64,000 nucleotides of DNA, taken from Paeniglutamicibacter psychrophenolicus (GTDB lineage: Bacteria > Actinomycetota > Actinomycetes > Actinomycetales > Micrococcaceae). Position numbers and translations under genes: made by a program. The DNA is taken from NCBI RefSeq assembly GCF_017876575.1, contig NZ_JAGIOE010000001.1:930001-994000 (forward strand), read 5' to 3'. Below the pieces are notes generated by a model. That model was not told where the DNA came from. It worked only from the letters and a program-made list of their open reading frames with translations, and searched no databases. Numbering within the stretch: position 1 is the first letter of the stretch; every line of letters starts with the position of its first letter. Positions 1 through 7,788 of the stretch are shown in pieces.

Positions 1-319
1 TGAAGGTGATGCCTGCATCTTCCAGGGCGCGGGCGAATTCGAGGTTCTCGGCCAGGAACCCGTAGCCCGGGTGCACGGCCTGCGCGCCGGAGCGGCGGCA
101 GGCCTCGAGGATCGCGGGGATGCTGAGGTAGCTTTCGGTGGCGGCACCGGGCCCGATGCGCACGGCCACATCGGCCTCGGCCACGTGGAGGGCGCCGGCA
201 TCGGCGTCCGAGTACACGGCGACCGAGCGGATGCCCAGGGCCTTGAGGGAGCGGATGACGCGGACGGCGATTTCCCCGCGGTTGGCCACGAGCACCGTGT
301 CAAAAAGTTTGTTCGTCAC
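1..319 (-). CDS. acyl-CoA carboxylase biotin carboxylase subunit (N-terminal part only)
   Basis: Only the first 106 codons are in the window; the rest lies beyond the left edge. Read from a GTG at 317-319, the protein starts [17 protein letters not shown] and continues with [20 protein letters not shown], the typical N-terminal ATP-grasp biotin carboxylase start, and then [14 protein letters not shown]. An AAGGA box sits 5 bases upstream of the GTG. The family carboxylates biotin on the carrier domain using ATP and bicarbonate. The gene lies 59 bases downstream of the carboxyltransferase gene on the same strand, so the two should form one acyl-CoA carboxylase, probably for methylcrotonyl-CoA. 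Whether the biotin carrier domain is fused cannot be seen. Confidence 0.9.
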   Translation of the reverse strand, partial: MTNKLFDTVLVANRGEIAVRVIRSLKALGIRSVAVYSDADAGALHVAEADVAVRIGPGAATESYLSIPAILEACRRSGAQAVHPGYGFLAENLEFARALEDAGITF

Positions 320-378
320 GATTGGTCCTTATCTGGAATCAAGTGATCTTGGGGGAGGGAAGTAGGGATGTACCGCAA

Positions 379-1989
379 CTACATGCGGAAGACGCCGAAG
401 GAGGTCTCCGGCAGCGGTTGGCGGGAAGCGACGTCAAGGGCCATGCCGAGCACCCGGCGGGTGTCTTGCGGGTCGATGACCCCGTCGTCCCAGAGCCGGG
501 CGGTGGAGTAGTAGGGGTTGCCCTGGGCTTCGTACTGCTCCTTGATCGGCGCCTTGAAGGCTTCCTCGTCCTCGGCGCTCCAAGTGTCTCCCGCGCCCTC
601 GATCGCATCGCGCTTCACGGTCGCCAGTACGCCGGAAGCCTGGTTGCCACCCATCACCGAGATCCGGGCCGCCGGCCACATCCACAAGAAGCGCGGAGAG
701 TAGGCACGCCCGCACATGGAGTAGTTGCCTGCGCCGAAGGACCCGCCAATGACGACGGTGAACTTGGGGACGCGGGCGGTGGCCACCGCGGTGACCATCT
801 TGGCGCCGTGCTTGGCGATGCCGTCGGCCTCGTAGTCGCGGCCCACCATGAACCCGGCGAGGTTCTGCAGGAACACCAGCGGGATGCCGCGCTGGTCGCA
901 GAGCTCGATGAAGTGGGCGCCCTTGAGGGCGGACTCGGAGAAGAGCACGCCGTTGTTGGCGATGATGCCGACCTTGTGCCCGTGGATGCGGGCGAAGCCG
1001 GTGACCAGGGTGGTGCCGTAGTTGGCCTTGAATTCGTGGAATTCGCTGCCGTCCACGACCCTGGCAATGACCTCGCGGACGTCGTAGGGCGCATTCACGT
1101 CGGTGGGCACCGCGCCGTAGAGCTCGGCGGGATCCTCGAGTGGTTCGGCGACCTGTTCGGCGATGTCCCAGGCCGGGGCCGGGGTGGGCGGCAGGGTTTC
1201 GATGATGTTCCGGACGATCGCCAGGGCGTGAGCGTCGTTTTCGGCCAGGTGGTCGACCACGCCGGAGGTCTTGGCGTGCAGGTCGCCGCCGCCGAGTTCC
1301 TCGGCGGTGACGATCTCGCCGATGGCCGCCTTCACCAGGGGAGGTCCGCCCAGGAAGATGGTGCCCTGGTTGCGGACGATCACCGTCTCGTCGCTCATGG
1401 CCGGGACGTAGGCGCCACCGGCGGTGCAGGAGCCCAGGACGGCAGCGATCTGCGGGATCTTGGCCGCGGAGAGGTTGGCCTGGTTGTAGAAGATGCGCCC
1501 GAAGTGGTCGCGGTCGGGGAAGACCTCGTCCTGCATGGGCAGGAAGGCTCCGCCGGAGTCGACGAGGTAGACACAGGGCAATCCGTTTTCCATGGCGATT
1601 TCCTGGGCCCGGAGGTGCTTCTTCACGGTCATCGGGAAGTAGGTGCCGCCCTTGACGGTGGCGTCGTTGGAGATCACCAGCACGTGGCGTCCGTGCACCA
1701 AGCCGATACCGGCGATCATGCCGGCACCTGGGCAGTCCCCTCCATACATGTCCTCGGCCGCGAGCGGCGCGATCTCCAGGAAGGGAGAGCCCTCGTCGAG
1801 CAGCGTGTTGACGCGGTCGCGCGGCAGGAGCTTGCCGCGGTCGAGGTGGCGCTGGCGTGATTTTTCCGATCCGCCGAGGGCGGCGGCGGCGAGCCGCGAC
1901 TTGAGCTCGGCGACCAGCCGGGTTTGTTCGGCGGCGTTCTTCAGGAAGGCGGGGCCGGTGGTGTCGATCGTGCTGGACAGGGCTTCCAT
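379..1989 (-). CDS. methylcrotonyl-CoA carboxylase carboxyltransferase (beta) subunit
   Basis: 536 residues, the usual length for MccB/LiuB-type carboxyltransferases. The N-terminal crotonase-fold half contains [16 protein letters not shown] and [16 protein letters not shown]; the C-terminal half contains the [13 protein letters not shown] and [16 protein letters not shown] stretches typical of methylcrotonyl-CoA rather than propionyl-CoA carboxylases. It transfers CO2 from carboxybiotin to 3-methylcrotonyl-CoA in leucine breakdown. GAGG lies 6 bases before the ATG. It is followed on the same strand by the biotin carboxylase gene and preceded by a TetR gene, giving a probable tetR-mccB-mccA operon. 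The substrate is inferred from motif resemblance; a related branched acyl-CoA is possible. Confidence 0.88.
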   Translation of the reverse strand: MEALSSTIDTTGPAFLKNAAEQTRLVAELKSRLAAAALGGSEKSRQRHLDRGKLLPRDRVNTLLDEGSPFLEIAPLAAEDMYGGDCPGAGMIAGIGLVHGRHVLVISNDATVKGGTYFPMTVKKHLRAQEIAMENGLPCVYLVDSGGAFLPMQDEVFPDRDHFGRIFYNQANLSAAKIPQIAAVLGSCTAGGAYVPAMSDETVIVRNQGTIFLGGPPLVKAAIGEIVTAEELGGGDLHAKTSGVVDHLAENDAHALAIVRNIIETLPPTPAPAWDIAEQVAEPLEDPAELYGAVPTDVNAPYDVREVIARVVDGSEFHEFKANYGTTLVTGFARIHGHKVGIIANNGVLFSESALKGAHFIELCDQRGIPLVFLQNLAGFMVGRDYEADGIAKHGAKMVTAVATARVPKFTVVIGGSFGAGNYSMCGRAYSPRFLWMWPAARISVMGGNQASGVLATVKRDAIEGAGDTWSAEDEEAFKAPIKEQYEAQGNPYYSTARLWDDGVIDPQDTRRVLGMALDVASRQPLPETSFGVFRM

Positions 1990-2028
1990 GGATCCTCTTT
2001 CGAAGCTGAAAACGTCGGGGATGGTGTG

Positions 2029-2679
2029 TCAGTGGGCGGAGACAACGGGAACTCCCGGCGGTTCGCTGGCGAGCTGCACGGGTGGGTGGATGAAGTTGAT
2101 GCCCGCCAGCATGGAGCGGTCGGCCGAGAGAATCTTGCAGGCCATCATCACGAAGTTGTGTTGGACCTCGGACAGCGTCAGCCGACCGTCGGGGCGGTAC
2201 CAGTGGGCGACTCCGGTCCCCATTTCCATCAAGGCGAGGCGTGCCATGGTCGGGTCCTCCGTGCTGAAGTCTCCGACACGAATGCCGCGTTCGACGACCT
2301 GGGCGAAGAGCGACTCGTAGTCGTCACGCAGCTTCTGCATCGCCTCGCGGTTCAGCGGTGACAGCACACGCATTTCGTATTCGGCCACCCGGGCAGTTAG
2401 CGGATTGGCGGCGGTGAAACCGACGTGGGCCGATACCAGGGCCGCCAATTGGATGGTCGGCTCGGCGCTGAGGCGAAGGGCCGCCGAACCGGAGGCGATC
2501 ATCTCATCAAGGCAAGTGCGCATCACTTGCACCAGGAGTTCTTCCTTGCTGCCGGTGTAGTGGTAGATCGTGGCGGAGTTGATGCCGGCGGACGCGCCCA
2601 GCTCGCGGATGCCTGTGGCGGCGAAGCCTTGCCGGGCAAAGAGGAGCACTGCAGCTTGTTGGACCTTGCCGATGTTCAT
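2029..2679 (-). CDS. TetR family transcriptional regulator
   Basis: 216 residues from the second of two adjacent ATGs, placed 6 bases after a GGAG box; the first ATG at 2682 is only 3 bases from it, and an upstream extension to 2742 lacks a ribosome binding site. The N-terminus (residues 1-50) is a clear TetR helix-turn-helix: AAVLLFARQGFAATGIREL, then SATIYHYTGSKEELLVQVM. The C-terminal ligand domain is unassigned. The gene is 39 bases upstream of the acyl-CoA carboxylase genes and probably leads their operon, so a role in sensing an acyl-CoA or fatty acid derivative is likely but inferred. Two imperfect dyads lie just upstream at 2708-2776. Confidence 0.87.
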   Translation of the reverse strand: MNIGKVQQAAVLLFARQGFAATGIRELGASAGINSATIYHYTGSKEELLVQVMRTCLDEMIASGSAALRLSAEPTIQLAALVSAHVGFTAANPLTARVAEYEMRVLSPLNREAMQKLRDDYESLFAQVVERGIRVGDFSTEDPTMARLALMEMGTGVAHWYRPDGRLTLSEVQHNFVMMACKILSADRSMLAGINFIHPPVQLASEPPGVPVVSAH

Positions 2680-2707
2680 CATTTGCTCCGTTGCCGGGTT
2701 CGCACAA

Positions 2708-2776
2708 GAGCCGATCGATTGATTGGCTCCTACGCCCAGCAAACACCGTGATGCGGGTCACTGTCAATCATTCGAT
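2708..2776. promoter_or_regulatory. two imperfect dyads, candidate TetR operators
   Basis: CCGATCGATTGATTGG (6 of 8 pairs match) and, about 55 bases further, CAATC-N4-GATTG (perfect 5-bp arms) share a GATTG half-site and lie between tetR and higB. Their position before tetR suggests autoregulation. The link is inferred from position only. Confidence 0.35.
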
Positions 2777-2864
2777 TGGGAATTGCGTGGGGCGCCGAAG
2801 CTGGCTGCACAGTGATCGCACCCTTGTTGCGCTTCGGGGAGGCAGGGTTGGGGAAGGGGGTCTT

Positions 2865-2881
2865 GTGTCGTGAGTCGACAC
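2865..2881. promoter_or_regulatory. perfect dyad before higBA, candidate HigA operator
   Basis: GTGTCG-TGAGT-CGACAC is a perfect 6-bp inverted repeat ending 15 bases before the higB ATG. HigA-type antitoxins usually repress their own operon from such a site, so this is the natural candidate. It also argues against the GTG at 2870, inside the dyad, as the higB start. Confidence 0.5.
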
Positions 2882-2896
2882 GCGATACAGTCTGTT

Positions 2897-3175
2897 ATGA
2901 TCGTCAGTTTCCGGCATAAGGGGTTGGAAGCGCTCTATCGCGACAATTCCAAGAAGGGTGTACAGCCAGCGCATGCGGCAAAACTCGTCCGCATCTTGGG
3001 TGTACTCGATGTTGCGCGGACGCCGGCTGACCTCGCCATTCCCTCGTTCCGCACCCATGAGCTCAAGGGCGACCTTGCCGGACACTTCTCGATCTGGGTC
3101 AACGGCAACTGGCGTGTGACATTCCGATTTGTTGGGCAAGACGTCGAACTCGTTGACTACCAGGACTACCACTGA
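2897..3175 (+). CDS. higB: HigB-type (RelE superfamily) toxin
   Basis: 92 residues from the ATG at 2897. The sequence begins MIVSFRHKGLEALYRD and ends with FRTHELKGDLAGHFSIWV, NWRVTFRF and VELVDYQDYH, the classic pattern of HigB/RelE 'killer' proteins, ribosome-dependent mRNA endonucleases. A GTG at 2870 would add nine residues but lies in a perfect dyad and does not match the family start. There is no clear Shine-Dalgarno sequence. It is followed after 12 bases by the matching antitoxin, so the two form one operon. The family assignment is firm; cleavage specificity cannot be read from the sequence. Confidence 0.92.
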   Translation: MIVSFRHKGLEALYRDNSKKGVQPAHAAKLVRILGVLDVARTPADLAIPSFRTHELKGDLAGHFSIWVNGNWRVTFRFVGQDVELVDYQDYH

Positions 3176-3187
3176 AGGAACAGCACC

Positions 3188-3469
3188 ATGATGAAGAACC
3201 CACCGCACCCGGGTGAGATCATTCGCGAGGACGTGATCGCCGGACTCGGCCTCACCGTTGCGGAAGCCGCGCTCAGGTTAGGTGTCGCTCGCGTGACCCT
3301 GAGCAGAGTAGTCAACGGTCGTGCCGGCATCAGCCCGAATCTGGCCGTCAGGCTGGAACTTGCCGGAACCGGTACCGCCCGGGGCTGGCTCGCCATGCAG
3401 GTGAACTATGACCTCGCTCGGGAGCTGGAGGGCAAGACGCACCATGTGAAGCCGCTTGACGCTGCCTGA
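3188..3469 (+). CDS. higA: HigA-type antitoxin (XRE family)
   Basis: 93 residues beginning MMKNPPHPGEIIREDVIAGL, the hallmark HPGEI(L/I) start of HigA antitoxins. The helix-turn-helix spans about residues 23-60: LTVAEAALRLGVARVTLSRV, NGRAGISPNLAVRLE. HigA binds and neutralises HigB and represses the operon. An AAGGA box precedes the tandem ATGATG start, so the start may be either ATG. A strong hairpin (3480-3529) follows the stop codon. Gene order toxin then antitoxin is typical of higBA. Confidence 0.93.
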   Translation: MMKNPPHPGEIIREDVIAGLGLTVAEAALRLGVARVTLSRVVNGRAGISPNLAVRLELAGTGTARGWLAMQVNYDLARELEGKTHHVKPLDAA

Positions 3470-3479
3470 ATTGCATGAA

Positions 3480-3529
3480 AACACGGGCACCTTCCACGCC
3501 TCTTGAGTGATGTGGAGAGTGCCCGTGTT
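3480..3529. terminator. hairpin between convergent higA and thiolase genes
   Basis: Perfect 11-bp arms AACACGGGCAC / GTGCCCGTGTT, with a further inner TCCAC/GTGGA pairing after a symmetric 2-base internal loop. It lies between two converging genes with no long T run, so it probably terminates in both directions. Confidence 0.7.
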
Positions 3530-3565
3530 CGACGGATGTCCCAGCGACACCCGATGCTGTTTGGC

Positions 3566-4735
3566 CTACAGCGCCCGCAGCACCACGGCGCTGCCCTGGC
3601 CGCCACCGCCGCAGATGCCGGTGGCGCCCACGGACCCCGAACCAAGCTCGGCCAGCTGGCGTGCCAGGGTGCCAATGATCCGCGCTCCCGAGGCACCGAT
3701 CGGGTGGCCCAGTGCAATGGCCCCGCCCTTGGTGTTCACGATCTCCGGGTCGATCCCGAGCTTCGCGGTGGAACGAACGCCAACGGCGGCAAAGGCCTCG
3801 TTGATTTCCACGGCCTTCAGGTCCTTCGGGGCAATGCCGGTTCCTTCAAGGGCCGCCAGGATGGCGTTGGCCGGCTGCTCGTGCAGCAGCACGTCCGGGC
3901 CCGCCACCAGCGCGTGGGAGACGATCTCGGCCATCGGCGTCAGGCCCAGTCGCTCGGCCGCGGCCTTGCTGACCAGCACCAGGGCGGCGGCGCCGTCGGT
4001 GATCTGCGAGGCGTTGCCCGCGGTGATGGTGCCGTCCTTGGCAAAGGCCGGGCGCAGCTTGCCCAGGGACTCGGCCGTGGTGTCGGCACGGATCCCGTCA
4101 TCGGCGGACACGACGGTGTCCCCGCGCCGGGAGCTGATGGTGAACGGCGCGATCTCACCGGCGTGGAAGTCGGCGGCCGCGGCTGCCAGCTGGTGCGAGC
4201 GGGCGGAGAATGCGTCCTGCTCGGCACGGTTGATGCCCATGGCGGTGTTGCCGTCCTCCGTGGAGGAACCCATGGAGCGGGCCTCGAAGGCGTCGGTGAG
4301 GCCGTCGAATTCGAGGGTGTCGATCATTTCGATGGCACCGTACTTGGTTCCGGCCCGCGCCCGCTGCACGTGGGGCGCCAGCGACATGGATTCCTGACCG
4401 ATGGCCACCACGATGTCCGCCTCGCCGGCGTCGATCATGCGGGTGCCTGCCACGACGGCCTCGGTGCCCGAGAGGCACACTGCGTTCAGCGTCAGGGCCG
4501 GGACGTTGAATCCGATGCCGGCTCCCACGGAGGACTGGCGTGCGGGGTTTTGCCCGGCGCCCGCCTGCAGCACCTGTCCGGCGAAGACGCGCTGGACGTC
4601 CTCGGCGGAGATCCCTGCGCGCTCGAGGGCTGCTGCGGCAGCGTGGGCTCCCAGCGCCGTGCCGGGGACGGTGGCAAAGGCCCCGTTGAAGCGGGCAAAC
4701 GGGGTGCGGGCGTACCCGGCGATCAATGCGCTCAT
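3566..4735 (-). CDS. thiolase (acetyl-CoA C-acetyltransferase)
   Basis: 389 residues, the normal thiolase length. The nucleophilic Cys is at about residue 87 in [11 protein letters not shown]. The C-terminal half has [17 protein letters not shown] with the catalytic His and [14 protein letters not shown] with the second Cys. Thiolases of this type split acetoacetyl-CoA, or a longer 3-ketoacyl-CoA, with CoA. The start overlaps the scoB stop by four bases (ATGA), so it is translationally coupled to the CoA-transferase. That pairing points to acetoacetate use: activation by ScoAB, then cleavage to two acetyl-CoA. A beta-ketoadipyl-CoA thiolase is the main alternative. Confidence 0.9.
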   Translation of the reverse strand: MSALIAGYARTPFARFNGAFATVPGTALGAHAAAAALERAGISAEDVQRVFAGQVLQAGAGQNPARQSSVGAGIGFNVPALTLNAVCLSGTEAVVAGTRMIDAGEADIVVAIGQESMSLAPHVQRARAGTKYGAIEMIDTLEFDGLTDAFEARSMGSSTEDGNTAMGINRAEQDAFSARSHQLAAAAADFHAGEIAPFTISSRRGDTVVSADDGIRADTTAESLGKLRPAFAKDGTITAGNASQITDGAAALVLVSKAAAERLGLTPMAEIVSHALVAGPDVLLHEQPANAILAALEGTGIAPKDLKAVEINEAFAAVGVRSTAKLGIDPEIVNTKGGAIALGHPIGASGARIIGTLARQLAELGSGSVGATGICGGGGQGSAVVLRAL

Positions 4736-5382
4736 GCTGCGATATCTTCCTGTAGTTCTACGGCAAAGGGGGCACCGGTGACCTCGGCGAGGGACTCGAT
4801 GGTGATGCCGGGCGCCATGGCGCGCAGCACCAGGGCTGAATCGAGAATATCGAACACCGCGCGGTCGGTGATGATTCTATCCACCACGCCGACTCCGGTC
4901 AGCGGCAGGTCGCAGGTCTCAACGATCTTGGCCGACCCGTCCTTGGCGACGTGGTCGGTGATGACGATGACGCGCGGGGTGCCGGCGACCAGGTCCATGG
5001 CGCCGCCCATGCCCTTGACGAGCTTGCCGGGGATGGTCCAGTTGGCCAGGTCTCCGTTGGCGGCAACCTGCAGGGCGCCGAGGATCGCGGTGGCGACGTG
5101 GCCACCGCGGATCATGCCGAAGGAGGTGGCCGAGTCGAAGTAGCTGCCGCCGGGGAGCAAGGTGACGGTCTGCTTGCCTGCGTTGATCAAATCGGCGTCC
5201 TCCTCGCCCTCGTAGGGGAAGGGGCCCATGCCCAGCAACCCGTTCTCGGACTGCAGGGTGACGTTCACGCCCTCGGGCAGGTTGTTGGCCACCAGGGTCG
5301 GGATGCCGATGCCCAGGTTCACGTATTGGCCGTCGGTCAGTTCGCTGGCGGCAATGGCCGCCATTTCATCGCGTGTCCACAT
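4732..5382 (-). CDS. scoB: succinyl-CoA:3-ketoacid CoA-transferase subunit B
   Basis: 216 residues. The active-site Glu is residue 46 in [12 protein letters not shown], the motif that forms the glutamyl-CoA thioester. The [11 protein letters not shown] and GGAMDLV segments are also typical. With subunit A (upstream, 5 bases between the genes) it forms the CoA-transferase that activates acetoacetate using succinyl-CoA. An AGGAGG box lies within the last codons of scoA. The stop overlaps the thiolase start. An acetate-using AtoA-type enzyme would look similar. Confidence 0.9.
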   Translation of the reverse strand: MWTRDEMAAIAASELTDGQYVNLGIGIPTLVANNLPEGVNVTLQSENGLLGMGPFPYEGEEDADLINAGKQTVTLLPGGSYFDSATSFGMIRGGHVATAILGALQVAANGDLANWTIPGKLVKGMGGAMDLVAGTPRVIVITDHVAKDGSAKIVETCDLPLTGVGVVDRIITDRAVFDILDSALVLRAMAPGITIESLAEVTGAPFAVELQEDIAA

Positions 5383-5387
5383 GCTTG

Positions 5388-6092
5388 CTATGCCTCCTGG
5401 CGGACGCGCACGGTCCGCTGTTCGATGTCCTTGGTGCCGTCGGTCGTCACGACGTGCTGCACGAAGATGCCGGGGGTGTCCACGAGGGACGGGTCCAGGT
5501 AGTCCTCGAGGATGACCTCGACCTCGGCGAAGGTGGTCCGGCCCGCGGCGGCGACGAGCGGGTTGAAGTTCCGGGCGGTCATCCGGTAGCGCAGGTTGCC
5601 CTCGCGGTCTGCCTCGTGGGCGCGGACCAGGGAGATGTCGGCAACGATGCCGCGTTCCAGGATGGCGTCGCGGCCGTCGAACGTCATGACCGGCTTGCCT
5701 TCGGCAACCGGGGTGCCCACACCGGTGGGGGTGTAGAAGGCGGGGATGCCGGCACCGCCGGCGCGCAGGCGTTCGGCCAGCGTGCCCTGCGGGACGAACT
5801 CGACCTCGAGCTCGTTGTCCAGGAACTGCCTGGCGAAGAGCTTGTTCTCTCCCACGTAGGAGGCCAGCACCTTGGAGACCTGCTTGTTTTCCAACAGCAG
5901 GCCCAGTCCCTTGCCGTCCACGCCCATGTTGTTCGAGACGATGGTCAGTCCGGTGGCACCCGAGTCGCGCAGGGCGGTGATCAGTCGGGTGGGTATTCCG
6001 CTGAGCCCGAAGCCGCCGACCGCGATGGTCATGCCGTCGCGCACGGTCGAGGCCAGGGCCTGCGCGGCGTCGGCCAATACTTTCGTTGCCAT
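5388..6092 (-). CDS. scoA: succinyl-CoA:3-ketoacid CoA-transferase subunit A
   Basis: 234 residues from the ATG at 6092, which has AAGGAG four bases upstream; an ATG at 6113 would add seven residues without a better signal. Family I CoA-transferase features are GGFGLSGIP near the start, SYVGENKLF and [20 protein letters not shown], which fit ScoA (acetoacetate) better than PcaI (3-oxoadipate). First gene of scoA-scoB-thiolase, transcribed away from an IclR regulator. The acetoacetate could come from leucine breakdown (MCC at 0-2 kb) or from the BKACE reaction encoded at 21 kb. Confidence 0.9.
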   Translation of the reverse strand: MATKVLADAAQALASTVRDGMTIAVGGFGLSGIPTRLITALRDSGATGLTIVSNNMGVDGKGLGLLLENKQVSKVLASYVGENKLFARQFLDNELEVEFVPQGTLAERLRAGGAGIPAFYTPTGVGTPVAEGKPVMTFDGRDAILERGIVADISLVRAHEADREGNLRYRMTARNFNPLVAAAGRTTFAEVEVILEDYLDPSLVDTPGIFVQHVVTTDGTKDIEQRTVRVRQEA

Positions 6093-6216
6093 GATTCTCC
6101 TTGAGTCGTCCACGATGTGGATTGCATCACTGTTCTGCTTTGACGGTACAGATCCCGCGGGTTTGTGGTCAATGAATGACGTTGATTCGTTCCCGATCGT
6201 TCGATGGGTGGTTTGA

Positions 6217-7032
6217 ATGCGTCATATCGTCCATAATATGGACATGAATACCTCGTTTCCCGGCGCCCAGGTCGTGGGCAGGATGGCCTCGGTGCTGCGA
6301 GCGGTGAGCACCGCGATGCCCAGGGGCATCTCCACGGCGGAGGTAGCCCGGGGCACCGGGCTGGCGCGGCCCACCGTCCACCGGCTGCTTGCGGCTCTGA
6401 CCGCCGAAGGCTTTTGCGACCACGAGAACAAGTCGGGGCTGTGGATGCTGGGCCCGGAGATGTACCTGATGGGAACCGTGGCCGCCGAGCGCTACGACAT
6501 CACCGACATTGCCCGCCCCCATGTTGCAGCGCTGGCCGACGCCACCGGTGAGAGCGCGTTCCTGTCGGTCCGCCGGGGCGAGGAAACGGTGTGCCTGCTG
6601 CGCCAGGACGGGGCGTTCCCGATCCGCTCGTTCGTGCTCTACGAGGGCAAGCGGTTCCCGCTCGGGGTGGCCTCGGCGGGGCTTGCAATCCTGTCGTTCC
6701 TGCCGGAGAAAGCGATCGAGCGCTACGTGGAGGGCCACGCCCTGGAGGAAGGGTACGGCAGCGAGCACGGTCAGGAGTTGCTGAGGCAGCGCATTGCCGA
6801 GACCCGGGAACGGGGCTGGGCGGTGAATCCCGGCTTGATCGTGGAAGGAAGCTGGGGGATGGGAGCGGCCGTCTTCGATGCGGCCGGCCAGCCCGCCTGG
6901 GCGCTGAGCCTGACCGGCATCGAGTCCAGGTTCAGCGCCGAACGCCAGCCCGAGCTGGGCCGTCTGCTGCTGCACCACGCCCACGAGCTGTCCAAGGAAC
7001 TACGCGGTGAACAAGTTGCAACTGCTCGATGA
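6217..7032 (+). CDS. IclR family transcriptional regulator
   Basis: Up to 271 residues. The winged helix-turn-helix occupies about residues 18-75 (GISTAEVARGTGLARPTVHR, LLAALTAEGFCDHE) and the IclR ligand domain about 95-260, including YEGKRFPLGVASAGLAIL. The gene is divergent from scoA-scoB-thiolase and is the likely regulator of that operon. The start is uncertain: the ATG at 6217 has GGTGG five bases upstream, whereas ATGs at 6238 and 6244 lie in or just after a perfect dyad and would need leaderless translation. The effector is unknown; acetoacetate or a related acid is a guess. Confidence 0.88.
   Translation: MRHIVHNMDMNTSFPGAQVVGRMASVLRAVSTAMPRGISTAEVARGTGLARPTVHRLLAALTAEGFCDHENKSGLWMLGPEMYLMGTVAAERYDITDIARPHVAALADATGESAFLSVRRGEETVCLLRQDGAFPIRSFVLYEGKRFPLGVASAGLAILSFLPEKAIERYVEGHALEEGYGSEHGQELLRQRIAETRERGWAVNPGLIVEGSWGMGAAVFDAAGQPAWALSLTGIESRFSAERQPELGRLLLHHAHELSKELRGEQVATAR
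6229..6243. promoter_or_regulatory. perfect 15-bp dyad, candidate IclR operator
   Basis: GTCCAT-AAT-ATGGAC is a perfect 6-bp inverted repeat with a 3-base centre, the size and layout of known IclR-family operators. It overlaps the region of possible iclR start codons and faces scoA, so it could control both genes. Confidence 0.55.
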
Positions 7033-7788
7033 GTCTGGGCCCCTGCAATCCGTACCGATGCACCGGGCAGCGGTGGTGGCCCGAAGATCCCTCGAGCTCT
7101 GCTGCCAGCCGTTCCCCGGCTTAAACAGAATGCGCATCCAGGGCGTTGACAACAATTTCGGGGACCCCGGGCCCGATGCGTTCCAGCCATGAGGGAGTGC
7201 GCGACGGCAATCCGGGAAGTCTCGTGCCAATCCAACGGGTGAACACGTGTCATGCAAGGGAGAGCTTCGCCCAACCGCGATGGGCGCCTTTCGTTGATTC
7301 GATTGTTGTCCATTGTGTCAACGCTAGCGGTATGGAATGCCGGGTTGATGACAGTGGTCTTAGGCAATGAAATGCGGGTGATGTGCCCGGAACCAGAACG
7401 AACATCTATGCGCGTCCGGACCTGTGTGGTGGCTGCCTGAGCAGGTTAGGTCGCCACACCGGATCACCGCAGTGTAGCCTCCACCAACGCGACGATCGAG
7501 ATGGACACCTCTGACATCACCGTCGTTATTTTGGGTGCCGACTGCGGCGCCCGATTTGAGGTACTGACCGGAGAACGGTTTATGGTGCCGGATCATTGTT
7601 AGGTGTCGTCACGTAATTTTGATGTCCCGGAGGATCACTAATTCTTGATGGAAACCATCTTCCGATCGGCATTCTCTTCAGTTACCGCGGTCGCGGTAAC
7701 TGAAATGGGCGTCACATTCGAAACCCCCTACTCTATTTGAACCCCCACTCGCGGGCTCCCCACCTGGAATTTATTGAAAGGCTGCGCC
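7033..7788. other. 756-base intergenic stretch with no convincing gene
   Basis: Between iclR and the low-GC transporter operon. Only short reading frames of under 80 codons appear, with no recognised protein and no family motif. GC falls toward the right. Near the right end are two clean dyads, GATGG-AAA-CCATC at 7647-7659 and the 12-bp-arm palindrome at 7677-7704, which I read as control sites of the next operon. Confidence 0.5.
7677..7704. promoter_or_regulatory. 28-bp near-perfect palindrome before the transporter operon
   Basis: Arms TTCAGTTACCGC and GCGGTAACTGAA pair perfectly over 12 bp around GGTC. It ends 84 bases before the ATG of the substrate-binding protein. The symmetry suits an operator for a dimeric regulator; the ArsR-HTH protein at the end of the same block (14445-15542) is the natural candidate, by inference. 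Confidence 0.55.

Noticed and set aside
322-1860. Long plus-strand open frame opposite the carboxyltransferase gene
   Set aside because: Antisense shadow of a GC-rich gene; Val/Gly/Asp/His-rich composition and no family motif.
3566-6092. Reading the operon as pcaF-pcaJ-pcaI (beta-ketoadipate pathway)
   Set aside because: The subunit A motifs [18 protein letters not shown] and [20 protein letters not shown] fit acetoacetate CoA-transferase better, and no other protocatechuate genes are near; kept only as an alternative.
7501-7602. 33-codon plus-strand frame in the gap before the low-GC operon
   Set aside because: Too short, no ribosome binding site, no recognised sequence.
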